Source of the DNA: Evansella cellulosilytica DSM 2522
Lineage (GTDB): Bacteria; Bacillota; Bacilli; Bacillales; Salisediminibacteriaceae
Assembly: GCF_000177235.2 (NCBI RefSeq)
Contig: NC_014829.1
Location: 1,984,001-2,048,000 of the forward strand
DNA: 64,000 nucleotides
Reading direction: 5' to 3'
The position numbers and the translations under genes are program-made. Under the pieces are notes generated by a model that saw nothing but the letters and a program-made list of their open reading frames with translations, was not told where the DNA came from and did not search any database. This document shows positions 1 through 7,506 of this stretch, one piece after another. Numbering within the stretch: position 1 is the stretch's first letter; the number at the start of each line of letters is the position of its first letter.

Positions 1-561
1 GGCTGTATAGGTCTTATTAAATCGGTAGATAAATTTGACCTGAGTTATGACGTGAAATTTTCCACATATGCAGTTCCAATGATTATTGGTGAAATCCAAC
101 GTTTTCTACGTGATGATGGAACTGTAAAAGTTAGTCGGTCTATTAAAGAGAGTGCTAATAAAATAAGGAAAATGAAAGAAGAGCTTTCCAAAACATTAGG
201 GAGAACACCAACGGTTAATGAAATTGCTGAAAAGCTTGATCTTACTCCTGAAGAAGTGGTGTTCGCCCAAGAAGCTAGTAGACAACTTACTTCTATACAT
301 GAAACAGTATATGAAAATGATGGAGATCCTATTACATTATTAGATCAAATTTCTGATGATGGTGATATGAAGTGGTTTGACAAAATAGCACTACGCGACG
401 AAATTGATAAATTAGATGAGAGAGAAAAACTAATCGTTTATTTGAGATACTATAAAGATCAGACACAGTCTCAAGTTGCTGAAAGACTAGGTATTTCACA
501 AGTACAAGTGTCGCGACTAGAGAAGAAAATCTTAAAGGTATTAAAAGAACAACTCGGCTAA
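1..561 (+). CDS. sigF: RNA polymerase sporulation sigma factor SigF, 3' part
   Basis: Forespore-specific sigma factor, the first compartment-specific regulator of sporulation. The window opens inside the gene: the frame is open from base 1, so the ATG/GTG codons near base 52 are internal and the true start lies upstream. About 186 residues are visible, against roughly 255 for the family. The visible part begins in region 2, has the region 3 segment (PTVNEIAEKLDLTPEEV) and ends in a region 4.2 helix-turn-helix (TQSQVAERLGISQVQVSRL). The product should direct genes such as the spoVA relatives downstream through SigG. Its partners spoIIAA and spoIIAB would lie just before the window. Assignment to SigF rather than SigG or SigB rests on position directly before spoVAA and on sequence. 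Confidence 0.93.
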   Translation, partial: GCIGLIKSVDKFDLSYDVKFSTYAVPMIIGEIQRFLRDDGTVKVSRSIKESANKIRKMKEELSKTLGRTPTVNEIAEKLDLTPEEVVFAQEASRQLTSIHETVYENDGDPITLLDQISDDGDMKWFDKIALRDEIDKLDEREKLIVYLRYYKDQTQSQVAERLGISQVQVSRLEKKILKVLKEQLG

Positions 562-581
562 TTGCTGAGTTGTTTTTTTTA
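549..581 (+). terminator. Intrinsic terminator of sigF
   Basis: The stem ACAACTC...GAGTTGT surrounds a short loop and is followed by eight Ts. It overlaps the end of sigF and should separate the spoIIA operon from spoVA. Confidence 0.85.
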
Positions 582-601
582 GGTTCTGTTAAATCCTAGC
601 A

Positions 602-660
602 TTGATTTTCACGAAAGCTGCAAAACGCCTGTGGGAATTAGAAAAGTACACATCAACTTT
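602..660 (+). repeat. Truncated copy (R1) of a dispersed intergenic repeat
   Basis: TTGATTTTCACGA at 602-614 and the following bases resemble the left end of the fuller copy at 48032 (shared TTGATTTTCACGA, then CCTG and GGAA at matching spacing). The segment ends near ACATCAACTTT and looks like a copy with its middle deleted. The rest of the sigF-spoVAA gap (582-872) holds the hairpin at 753 and a SigG-type promoter. Confidence 0.5.
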
Positions 661-752
661 ATTATTAAATGGCAATGGAGTTACTCGCTGCGCGCGCACT
701 ATAAAAATTTCAATGAGTGGACTAACTTTTTTGGAGGCAACGCACATTGCTT

Positions 753-798
753 AGAGATTGACTCTAAAGGTCGTATTTACCTTTTAAGTCAATCTCTT
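753..798 (+). terminator. GACTCAAAAGGT-family hairpin in front of spoVAA
   Basis: AGAGATTGACTCTAAAGGT pairs with ACCTTTTAAGTCAATCTCT. It has no T-run, and a terminator already lies at 549-581. It matches six other hairpins in this window (21663, 29500, 37244, 45740, 55478, 59181). Confidence 0.5.
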
Positions 799-809
799 AA
801 TATTAGATA

Positions 810-840
810 TGCATGGAAATGGCTTTATCTTTACATACTA
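810..840 (+). promoter_or_regulatory. Predicted SigG promoter of the spoVA operon
   Basis: A perfect -10 CATACTA (834-840) lies 18 bases after TGCATG (810-815), which matches four of six bases of the SigG -35 TGAATA. In B. subtilis spoVA is transcribed by SigG in the forespore. Transcription would begin near 847, which agrees with translation starting at 873. Confidence 0.6.
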
Positions 841-872
841 TTCGAGAGAATATCGTGAAAAGAGGTTTTTCG

Positions 873-1484
873 ATGAGTAAAAAAGTATACATTCGTTTGA
901 AAAGCCGTTATTGGGGGGAGAAAGATCAATCTGTTGTAATTGGTGATATAGCACAAGTCATCGTTGATGGCGCGGGTGAACAAGAAATTAAGAACATTCT
1001 GGTGTATAAAGTCGACATGAGTAAGAAGTTATATGTGATTGATTCCATGTTTATTGTAAACAAGATACAGCAATTGATAAAAAATGTAGATGTTCAAGTA
1101 ATAGGTCCAACCCAAACAATCGTGTATAGCAAACAGAAGAATAACTTTAAGCAACCCGTGTTGTTGCTATTTGTTTGGTGTTTACTTTTCATCGGTGCTG
1201 GATTAGCGATTATGAATTTTCACGAAGATGTGAGTATGCAGGAAGTGCATTTGAAATTATATGAGTCCATTACAGGAGAAACTGTAGAACATCCTATTTT
1301 ATTACAAATACCATACTCAATTGGTCTTGGATTAGGTATGATTTTATTTTTTAATCATGTATTTAGGAAACGAATTAACGAAGAACCAAGTCCTATGGAA
1401 ATAGAAATGTTTAATTATCAGGAAAATATGGATAGGTACGTATCCGTCTATGAGAATGAGGCCTGGAAGGAAAGAGATGGTTAG
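873..1484 (+). CDS. spoVAA: Stage V sporulation protein AA
   Basis: Inner-membrane component of the spore SpoVA channel, which moves dipicolinic acid into the forespore and releases it on germination. The 203-residue product is close to the family length. It has a soluble N-terminal domain of about 90 residues (SKKVYIRLKSRY...) and two hydrophobic segments near residues 92-112 and 150-172. The start at ATG 873 follows AGAGG with 8-base spacing; an in-frame GTG at 855 and an ATG at 813 lie upstream, and the predicted transcript start near 847 rules out 813. It overlaps spoVAB by 8 bases, so the two are co-translated. Identification is by sequence and by position after sigF. Confidence 0.9.
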   Translation: MSKKVYIRLKSRYWGEKDQSVVIGDIAQVIVDGAGEQEIKNILVYKVDMSKKLYVIDSMFIVNKIQQLIKNVDVQVIGPTQTIVYSKQKNNFKQPVLLLFVWCLLFIGAGLAIMNFHEDVSMQEVHLKLYESITGETVEHPILLQIPYSIGLGLGMILFFNHVFRKRINEEPSPMEIEMFNYQENMDRYVSVYENEAWKERDG

Positions 1485-1893
1485 TTTCATACTTTTGATG
1501 TTCATAGGACTAGCAGGTGGGTTAGCTGTAGGGAGTGGTTTCGTCGCTTTTTTAACAGTGTTAGGAGTAATTCCAAGGTTAGCTGACTTGACTCGATCTG
1601 AAAAAAGTCTTCGTTATTATGAAGTGGCCATTGTACTAGGAGCTCTAGCAGGTGTGTGGTTCAGTTTAGGTGAACCTCATCTTTCGTTTCCAACGCCTAT
1701 TGTAATAGCAATTGGTTTATTGTGTGGAATGTTTATTGGTTTATTAGCAGCTGCATTAACGGAAGTACTTAATGTGTTCCCGATTCTTGCAAAGCGTATT
1801 GGGATGAAAAACAAAGTGAATTTGCTACTATGGGCAATTGTGCTTGGAAAAATACTCGGTTCCTTATATCACTGGTTATTTTTCGTTCGCTAA
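1477..1893 (+). CDS. spoVAB: Stage V sporulation protein AB
   Basis: Small integral membrane protein of the spore SpoVA complex. It has 138 residues and about four hydrophobic helices (for example VSFILLMFIGLAGG at the N-terminus and the segment ending in the C-terminal GSLYHWLFFVR). Start ATG 1477 follows AAGGAAAG and gives a length like the B. subtilis protein (about 141); ATGs at 1450 and 1456 would add an arginine-rich stub. The next gene is spoVAEa, only 42 bases away. In B. subtilis spoVAC, spoVAD and spoVAEb would sit in this gap. Nothing of them remains here. Confidence 0.88.
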   Translation: MVSFILLMFIGLAGGLAVGSGFVAFLTVLGVIPRLADLTRSEKSLRYYEVAIVLGALAGVWFSLGEPHLSFPTPIVIAIGLLCGMFIGLLAAALTEVLNVFPILAKRIGMKNKVNLLLWAIVLGKILGSLYHWLFFVR

Positions 1894-1935
1894 GTAAGTA
1901 AAGTAGTGAGCTTACTAGAACAAAGGAGCGATTAC

Positions 1936-2517
1936 ATGAAATTGATGAAGCAGGTTATATTAGTCACTGATGGAGATGCATCAGCAAGGGAGGCTGTTGA
2001 TTATGTCTCCAAAGAGCTTCAATGTGAATTAATATCAGAATCAAGTGGCAATCCTACAAGAATTAATAGTGATACATTAATACAATTAATTTTAAATGCA
2101 AAGAAAGATTTAGTGCTCGTTTTATTTGATGATTGCGGTTTCCCCGATGAAGGTCCTGGCGAATCCGTTTTAATTGATGTCGTTCAATGCCCCAATATAA
2201 AAATATTAGGTGCCATTGCTGTAGCATCACAATCTTATTCACACGAATGGACGAGGATTGATGTCAGTATTGACAGAAACGGTACATTAACAGAGTTCGG
2301 TGTAGATAAGGATGGAATTAGAGATACGGAAGTCGGTAGACTGCGAGGGGATACGGTGTCAGTACTAGATCAATTATCAATTCCGATGATTGTTGGGATT
2401 GGTGACATTGGTAAAATGGGAGGTAAAGATGCTATAAAAATGGGGGCTCCTATTACAAAACAAGCGATCGAATTAATTATAGAAAGGAGTGGTTACAATG
2501 GATCCAGTACACGATAA
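1936..2517 (+). CDS. spoVAEa: Stage V sporulation protein AE, soluble (SpoVAEa)
   Basis: Soluble member of the spoVA operon whose precise role is unsettled even in B. subtilis; it is linked to germination. The 193-residue product begins MKLMKQVILVTDGDA and carries the conserved segments DDCGFPDEGPGE and GVDKDG with no membrane helix. Start ATG 1936 follows AAAGGAG with 8-base spacing; an in-frame GTG at 1906 has no such site. Its last 20 bases overlap spoVAF, typical of coupled translation. It follows spoVAB directly, so the operon skips AC, AD and AEb. Confidence 0.9.
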   Translation: MKLMKQVILVTDGDASAREAVDYVSKELQCELISESSGNPTRINSDTLIQLILNAKKDLVLVLFDDCGFPDEGPGESVLIDVVQCPNIKILGAIAVASQSYSHEWTRIDVSIDRNGTLTEFGVDKDGIRDTEVGRLRGDTVSVLDQLSIPMIVGIGDIGKMGGKDAIKMGAPITKQAIELIIERSGYNGSSTR

Positions 2518-3982
2518 AGTCAATCAGCCAATCTCTAGAAATAGTAGAGAAAATGAAAAAAACTTTACTGAAAGAGTCGGAATCGGCACAAGCTTTGATG
2601 TTGGTATTCGCAAGCTTTACATATTGGATAAAGAAATCCAATTTTATTTTGTAAACGGACTTTGTGATATCCAGTATACAATTGAACTGTTAAAAGAATT
2701 GATGTACTTGGACGCCAATGAAGTAAAAGAAAATAATGTTAGAGAACAGATAGAAAATCGATTAACCCATGTTCAAGTAGAGCATGTAAAAACGGTAGAT
2801 GATGCAATTGGCCAATTGTTAGCTGGTTTAATCGTCATCATCGTTGAAGGTGAACCGGATGCCATTATTATCGATGTTCGAAGTTATCCTGGTAGAGGTC
2901 CAGAAGAGCCGGATACGGAACGAGTTGTTCGTGGAAGTCGTGATGGATACACTGAAAATATTATAGAAAATACGGCTCTGACTAGAAGAAGGATCCGTGA
3001 TGAAAACTTAAGAAACGAAATAATGAGAATTGGTCGTAGGTCAAAAACAGATGTATGTATTAGTTATATTGATGGAGTTGCAGATCCAAATCTAGTCGAG
3101 GTAATCCGGAAAGAATTAGAGAATATTGACATTGACGGATTAACGATGGCGGATAAAGTTGTAGAGGAGTTTGTAGTTAAGCAAGGAGCAAATCCGTTCC
3201 CTATCGTAAGATATACTGAAAGGCCTGATGTAGCAGCAACTCACATATTAGAAGGACATGTTATTGTCATTGTTGATGCATCACCAAGTGTGATTATTTT
3301 TCCAACTACTTTCTTTCACCATGTACAACATGCAGAAGAGTATCGGCAAGCCCCTCTCGTTGGAACTTTCTTACGTTGGGTGAGGTTTTCGGGTATGCTC
3401 TTTTCATTATTTATACTACCATTATGGTTATTAATGGTGTTAGAACCAGGGTTATTACCTGATAATCTTGATTATATTGGGCCAGATGAAACAACAAACG
3501 TACCGGTTTTTGCGCAAATATTTGTTGCAGAATTAGGAATAGAATTGTTGAGGATGGCTGCTATTCATACCCCTTCCCCGCTAGCGACAGCATTAGGTTT
3601 AGTTGCAGCACTTCTAATTGGTGAAATAGCAATAGAGGTCGGGCTATTAATTCCAGAAGTCATACTTTACGTAGCTATAGGAGCGATAGGCATGTTTGCA
3701 ACGCCTAGTTATGAACTTGCTTTAGCTTTGAAGATGTTACGTCTAGTGCTGCTAGTTTTAGTTGGTCTATTTCATGCACCAGGGTTTGTCATTGGTACGA
3801 CAATATTCTTTGTTGCACTAGCTTGTATTAGGTCTCTAAATGTACCGTATTTATGGCCATTTCTACCGTTTTATCCAGTTGCAGCCTTAGATGTTTTAAT
3901 AAGGCAAGCAATGCCGATTAAGCGCCGTAGACCTAGTATTGTAAAGCCACAGGACGCAGTGAAGCAATCTAATAGCAATTAA
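2498..3982 (+). CDS. spoVAF: Stage V sporulation protein AF (GerA-family membrane protein)
   Basis: Spore membrane protein related to the A subunits of GerA-type nutrient germinant receptors. It helps germination in Bacillus. The 494-residue product has a soluble N-terminal domain of about 280 residues with GerA-family signatures (IIIVEGEPDAIIIDVRSYPGR; PFPIVRYTERPDVAATHILEGHV) and then several membrane helices from about residue 290 to 460, ending in a basic tail. Start ATG 2498 follows AAAGGAG. It is the last gene of the spoVA operon. No clear terminator follows before the lysine riboswitch region. Confidence 0.92.
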   Translation: MDPVHDKVNQPISRNSRENEKNFTERVGIGTSFDVGIRKLYILDKEIQFYFVNGLCDIQYTIELLKELMYLDANEVKENNVREQIENRLTHVQVEHVKTVDDAIGQLLAGLIVIIVEGEPDAIIIDVRSYPGRGPEEPDTERVVRGSRDGYTENIIENTALTRRRIRDENLRNEIMRIGRRSKTDVCISYIDGVADPNLVEVIRKELENIDIDGLTMADKVVEEFVVKQGANPFPIVRYTERPDVAATHILEGHVIVIVDASPSVIIFPTTFFHHVQHAEEYRQAPLVGTFLRWVRFSGMLFSLFILPLWLLMVLEPGLLPDNLDYIGPDETTNVPVFAQIFVAELGIELLRMAAIHTPSPLATALGLVAALLIGEIAIEVGLLIPEVILYVAIGAIGMFATPSYELALALKMLRLVLLVLVGLFHAPGFVIGTTIFFVALACIRSLNVPYLWPFLPFYPVAALDVLIRQAMPIKRRRPSIVKPQDAVKQSNSN

Positions 3983-4014
3983 CTTCTTGAAACAATAAGG
4001 AAGATATGATATCG

Positions 4015-4042
4015 TTGAAAACAGCATAAATGATAATAAAAT
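4015..4042 (+). promoter_or_regulatory. Predicted SigA promoter of the lysA leader
   Basis: TTGAAA (4015-4020) and TAAAAT (4037-4042) are separated by 16 bases, just before the lysine riboswitch aptamer. Confidence 0.5.
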
Positions 4043-4049
4043 ATACCAT

Positions 4050-4218
4050 GCGTTAGGGGCGCAAAACGAATGAGTACATTACTGGAGTTAATGGCGAGCA
4101 CTGAAAGTAATGGAAAGGTCAATTTGCCGAAGTGTTTTAAGGAGCCAACTTAAAATGCTGGGGTGTTGTTTAATAGGCAACACACTGTCACTGTTTTTAG
4201 CAGTGGAGTACTATCCGA
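4050..4218 (+). promoter_or_regulatory. Lysine riboswitch (L box) upstream of lysA
   Basis: The 355-base gap before lysA carries the conserved L-box pieces in the right order: AGGGGCGC, GAGTA, CTGAAAG, GGTC, TTGCCGAAG, a GGGTGTTG...CAACAC stem, TGTCACTG, and the closing TGGAGTACTATCC. A terminator hairpin follows at 4239-4277. Lysine binding should favour the terminator and switch lysA off. The call rests on motif order and position. A covariance-model scan with the lysine riboswitch family would settle it. Confidence 0.85.
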
Positions 4219-4238
4219 TGGATTGAATGTTTACGTCA

Positions 4239-4277
4239 AAGGATAACGGATGGGATTTGCTCCGTTATCCTTTTTAC
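4239..4277 (+). terminator. Riboswitch-controlled terminator before lysA
   Basis: AAGGATAACGGA pairs with TCCGTTATCCTT and is followed by a T-run, just behind the L-box aptamer. This is the expression platform. Confidence 0.85.
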
Positions 4278-4337
4278 ACGTCTATATTATATATTGGCTA
4301 TATCATTTTTATATGGCCAGTGAGAGGAGTAACAACG

Positions 4338-5672
4338 ATGGATTTACATGGTACGGGGAAAATAAATGAACAAGGGCACTTAGAAATTGGAGGGGTAGAT
4401 ACGACGAAGCTTGTGGAGAAGTATGGCACTCCTTTGTTCGTATACGATGTAAAGGATATTGTAAATAGAGCACAAGCATTTAAAAGTGCTTTTGAAGAGG
4501 AAAATATTGAATATCAAGTTGCATATGCCAGTAAAGCGTTTAGTTCCATTGCAATGTTCCAGTTAATAGACGAACTAGGTTTAAGCTTAGATGTTGTATC
4601 TGGTGGTGAACTTTACACTGCATTAAAATCTAATTTTCCGGTAGAAAGAATTCATTTTCACGGAAATAACAAAAGTCCTGATGAAATAGAAATGGCGGTA
4701 AAAGAAGGAATAGGATGCATTGTTGTTGATAATTTTACGGAATTATCATGGTTGATGGCAATTACGCAATCATTAAAAAAAGAAATGAAAGTTCTTATTC
4801 GCATTACTCCAGGTGTGGAAGCACATACGCATGAATATATTTCAACTGGACAAGAGGATTCTAAATTTGGTTTTGATATACAAAGTGGGCAAGCAGAAAA
4901 GGCAATCATGATGATTCAAGAACATCAATATGTTCAACTGGAAGGGGTTCACTCTCATATTGGTTCACAAATCTTTGAGACTGATGGATTTACCTCTGCG
5001 GTGGAGGCCATTTATAATCACCTTTTAACATGGAAGAACAAGCTTGGTTATGAGCCTAACGTTTTAAATCTTGGCGGTGGTTTCGGTATCAAGTATACTA
5101 TCGAAGATGAACCACTTCCATTAGAAGAATATGTTCAAGCGATGGTGAAAGCAGTAAAACATTATGCGCAAAAATTTAACATGACACTACCTGAGGTATG
5201 GATTGAACCTGGAAGATCTTTAGTAGGAGAAGCAGGTACAACGATTTATTCTATCGGATCAAGAAAAGAAATACCGGGCATTCGGACGTATGTTTCGGTT
5301 GATGGTGGGATGACGGATAATATCAGACCGGCATTATATCAAGCGAAATATGCTGCTCAAATAGCTAATAAAATGGACGGGAAAAGCGAAGAGCTTGTAT
5401 CTATTGCTGGAAAGTGCTGCGAGAGTGGAGATATGTTAATTTGGGATATAGAGTTACCAAAAACAGAGGCTGGTGATTTGCTCGCAGTTTTTTCAACGGG
5501 AGCATACGGTTATTCGATGGCCAATAATTACAATAGAATTCTCCGACCAGCAGTTATTTTTGTAGAGGATGGTCAAGAACAATGTGTAATAAAGAGAGAA
5601 TCTTATGAAGACTTAGTAAAAAATGAAGTGTCATATCGAAGCAATACAAAAAACTTAGCTAACAGTTTATAA
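4338..5672 (+). CDS. lysA: Diaminopimelate decarboxylase
   Basis: Cytosolic PLP enzyme for the last step of lysine synthesis, meso-diaminopimelate to lysine plus CO2. The 444-residue product has the alanine-racemase-like barrel with the PLP lysine K66 in YASKAFSS, the HSHIGSQI and GGGFGIKY phosphate-binding segments, EPGRS, and the C-terminal active-site CESGD. Start ATG 4338 follows GAGGAG. The open frame upstream to 4227 runs through the riboswitch terminator and is not coding. The gene is alone between its riboswitch and a terminator, as expected for a lysine-repressed single gene. In B. subtilis lysA also sits next to spoVAF. Confidence 0.95.
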   Translation: MDLHGTGKINEQGHLEIGGVDTTKLVEKYGTPLFVYDVKDIVNRAQAFKSAFEEENIEYQVAYASKAFSSIAMFQLIDELGLSLDVVSGGELYTALKSNFPVERIHFHGNNKSPDEIEMAVKEGIGCIVVDNFTELSWLMAITQSLKKEMKVLIRITPGVEAHTHEYISTGQEDSKFGFDIQSGQAEKAIMMIQEHQYVQLEGVHSHIGSQIFETDGFTSAVEAIYNHLLTWKNKLGYEPNVLNLGGGFGIKYTIEDEPLPLEEYVQAMVKAVKHYAQKFNMTLPEVWIEPGRSLVGEAGTTIYSIGSRKEIPGIRTYVSVDGGMTDNIRPALYQAKYAAQIANKMDGKSEELVSIAGKCCESGDMLIWDIELPKTEAGDLLAVFSTGAYGYSMANNYNRILRPAVIFVEDGQEQCVIKRESYEDLVKNEVSYRSNTKNLANSL

Positions 5673-5688
5673 AAGGGTACTAATACAG

Positions 5689-5740
5689 AACTAGGTTGTT
5701 TAAAAAGTGTGGACACTTTGGGGCAACCTAGTTTTATTTC
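5689..5740 (+). terminator. Intrinsic terminator of lysA
   Basis: AACTAGGTTG and CAACCTAGTT form a long stem with an inner AAAGTGT/ACACTTT hairpin, then a T-rich tail. Confidence 0.88.
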
Positions 5741-5815
5741 TATTATCAAATAGTGTACAATGGGATGGATGTAAAATGAATACATTAATTACATAAACTC
5801 AGGAGGATTAACAAT

Positions 5816-6250
5816 ATGAAAAAAGGCACAATCACAATGGAGAATGGCGAAAAAATTCAAATCGAATTTTTCCCTAATGAAGCACCAGGGACAGTAGAAA
5901 ACTTTGAAAAGTTAGCAAACGAAGGCTTTTATAACGGACTTACTTTTCACAGAGTAATCCCTAGTTTCGTGGCACAAGGTGGATGTCCATTAGGAACAGG
6001 AACGGGTGGAAGTGGAAAAACAATAAAGTGTGAAACAGAAGGTAATCCACATAAGCACGTACAAGGATCTTTATCAATGGCACATGCTGGAAAGGACACT
6101 GGAAGTAGTCAGTTCTTTATCGTACACGAGCCACAGCCACATTTAGACGGCGTTCATACAGTTTTTGGACAAGTTACAGAAGGTATGGATGCTGTATTGA
6201 AGATTAAGCAAGGCGATGTAATGGAAGAAGTCAAAGTATTTGAAGAGTAA
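5816..6250 (+). CDS. ppiB: Peptidyl-prolyl cis-trans isomerase B (cyclophilin)
   Basis: Cytosolic cyclophilin-type prolyl isomerase that speeds protein folding. The 144-residue product is one cyclophilin domain, the same size as B. subtilis PpiB. It shows the active-site strand [13 protein letters not shown], the SSQFFIV segment and the [12 protein letters not shown] segment with the histidine that follows it in bacterial members. There is no signal peptide. ATG 5816 follows AGGAGG with 8-base spacing. It is a single gene with its own terminator. Position next to lysA and before the rib operon matches B. subtilis. Confidence 0.95.
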   Translation: MKKGTITMENGEKIQIEFFPNEAPGTVENFEKLANEGFYNGLTFHRVIPSFVAQGGCPLGTGTGGSGKTIKCETEGNPHKHVQGSLSMAHAGKDTGSSQFFIVHEPQPHLDGVHTVFGQVTEGMDAVLKIKQGDVMEEVKVFEE

Positions 6251-6320
6251 ACATATGGGTACTCGTTCAAGTGATAAAAAGAAATATTTGAACAGTAGTC
6301 TGAAAAAGGTTGATTAATAA

Positions 6321-6362
6321 GGGCACTGAAAAAGTATAAAACAACTTTTTCAGTGCCTTTTA
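6321..6362 (+). terminator. Intrinsic terminator behind ppiB (GGGCACTG family)
   Basis: GGCACTGAAAAAGT pairs with ACTTTTTCAGTGCC, followed by TTTT. An almost identical hairpin sits behind the sodF-like gene at 16716. Confidence 0.85.
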
Positions 6363-6382
6363 AAGCCTTGCCCCGCAGCACC

Positions 6383-6432
6383 GAGGATATACTTCTTGAA
6401 TACAATAAAAGATGTTTCGACGGATACAGCAA
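6383..6432 (+). repeat. Fragment (R2) of the dispersed intergenic repeat
   Basis: It shares a 17-base exact match (ATATACTTCTTGAATAC) and then TCGACGGAT.CAGC with the fuller copy at 48032-48262. Only the central part of the repeat is present. The rest of the gap up to 6557 shows no gene. Confidence 0.6.
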
Positions 6433-6557
6433 AATGAGAAAATATTTTTGAAAGTATGATGCTGGAAAGTGATTGAAATTAATAGTGTATAAAAGGTTTG
6501 ATACAAACTAATTAACGGTCATATACATATAGTAAAAAAGGAAGGAGGGTATGAGTT

Positions 6558-6980
6558 ATTAACCAATTAAACGTCATTACGTTCTTTCAAACTATCATCA
6601 TTGTGCTTTTATTCATATTAGTTCCTTTTATTATGGAAGAAGCAAGTAAAGAACAAATACATTCTGCCTCGCTATCGTATTTCCTTGAAGTAATGCCTCA
6701 TTTCATCGTATTTTGTATCGGGTTTCTTTTATCTCCAAAGAGGACAGAAAAATTATTTATTAAACAATTGAGCATTAATTGGGCTTTGTTATTGTCTAGT
6801 ATAATTATATTAACTATTGCTTTATTTCCGTCCAACTTTTTAACGGAACAACTTCACTTCATCCTACCTCAAACATTAGAAAACCACTTTTCTGATATTA
6901 AATTTGTTATTTTTGTCGTCGGTGGATATTTCATGCTAAAAGGGCTAGTAAATAAAGAAGATCCGGAAACTCATTCATAA
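6558..6980 (+). CDS. Small membrane protein of unknown function, start unclear
   Basis: I do not recognise this family. The open frame encodes about 141 residues with four likely hydrophobic segments (FFQTIIIVLLFILVPFI; the segment around FIVFCIGFLL; LLLSSIIILTIALF; FVIFVVGGYFML). The start is odd. A strong site GGAGGG at 6544-6549 points to ATG 6551, but that frame reads only M-S-Y-stop. The long frame has no ATG, GTG or TTG near the site: its first usual start is GTG 6603, which lies inside the first hydrophobic segment and has no binding site. Either the rare start ATT 6558 is used, or a one-base insertion after the ATG broke the gene. I give the span from ATT. Confidence 0.5.
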   Translation: MNQLNVITFFQTIIIVLLFILVPFIMEEASKEQIHSASLSYFLEVMPHFIVFCIGFLLSPKRTEKLFIKQLSINWALLLSSIIILTIALFPSNFLTEQLHFILPQTLENHFSDIKFVIFVVGGYFMLKGLVNKEDPETHS

Positions 6981-7118
6981 TTTAAAAGATTGTCATGTAA
7001 TCGTCACAGGTAAAATTCTTGCTTATATACACACAGAGTGGTAATATCAAGACATCTACAAAACAAAGTAAGTAATAAAGTTTTTTTACACACTAAATTT
7101 ACTAATAATTTAATAACC

Positions 7119-7265
7119 GAATCCTTCGGGGTAGGGTGAAATTCCCAACCGGCGGTGATGAAGAATAGAAAACTTCTAAGCCCGTGACCCGGCACTTTTT
7201 AGTGACGGTGGATACTGGTGCAAAACCAGAGCCGACAGTATAGTCTGGATGGGAGAAGGAATTAT
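7119..7265 (+). promoter_or_regulatory. FMN riboswitch (RFN element)
   Basis: The sequence has the RFN signatures in order: TTCGGGGTAGGGTGAAATTC, CCGGCGGTGATG, AAGCCCGTGACCCG, GGTGGATACTGGTGCAAAACC, GCCGACAGTATAGTC and GGATGGGAGAAGGA. It precedes the riboflavin operon, with a terminator at 7415 as the switch. FMN binding should stop transcription of ribD-E-BA-H. The gap 6981-7118 holds only AT-rich DNA without a clear promoter match. Confidence 0.96.
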
Positions 7266-7414
7266 CGGTGGAAAATGATGCTCAACTTTAAAAAAATCGA
7301 AAAAGTTGATGCTTAATTTCTGTGCGAAAAAATCTATTTTGTACAGCTTATTTGACGATGCTTTTAAAGATCATTTTCTCTGGTTGTTCACCATCTATCT
7401 ACCTATACGAGTTT

Positions 7415-7448
7415 AACCTGAAGGACGCAACGGTTCTTCAGGTTTTTT
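7415..7448 (+). terminator. FMN-riboswitch-controlled terminator
   Basis: AACCTGAAGGA pairs with TTCTTCAGGTT, then a run of Ts, 150 bases behind the aptamer and 58 bases before ribD. Confidence 0.9.
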
Positions 7449-7506
7449 ATTTTGCTAACATAAACCTTTTACATTTATGTCGTTCTAGAAATGAGGATAT
7501 ATATTT

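Noticed and set aside
631-858. 75-codon open frame before spoVAA
   Set aside because: It crosses the repeat fragment, the 753 hairpin and the SigG promoter, and has no family resemblance.
4227-4337. Upstream extension of the lysA frame
   Set aside because: It runs through the riboswitch terminator hairpin and has no ribosome site. The start at 4338 has GAGGAG and gives the family N-terminus.
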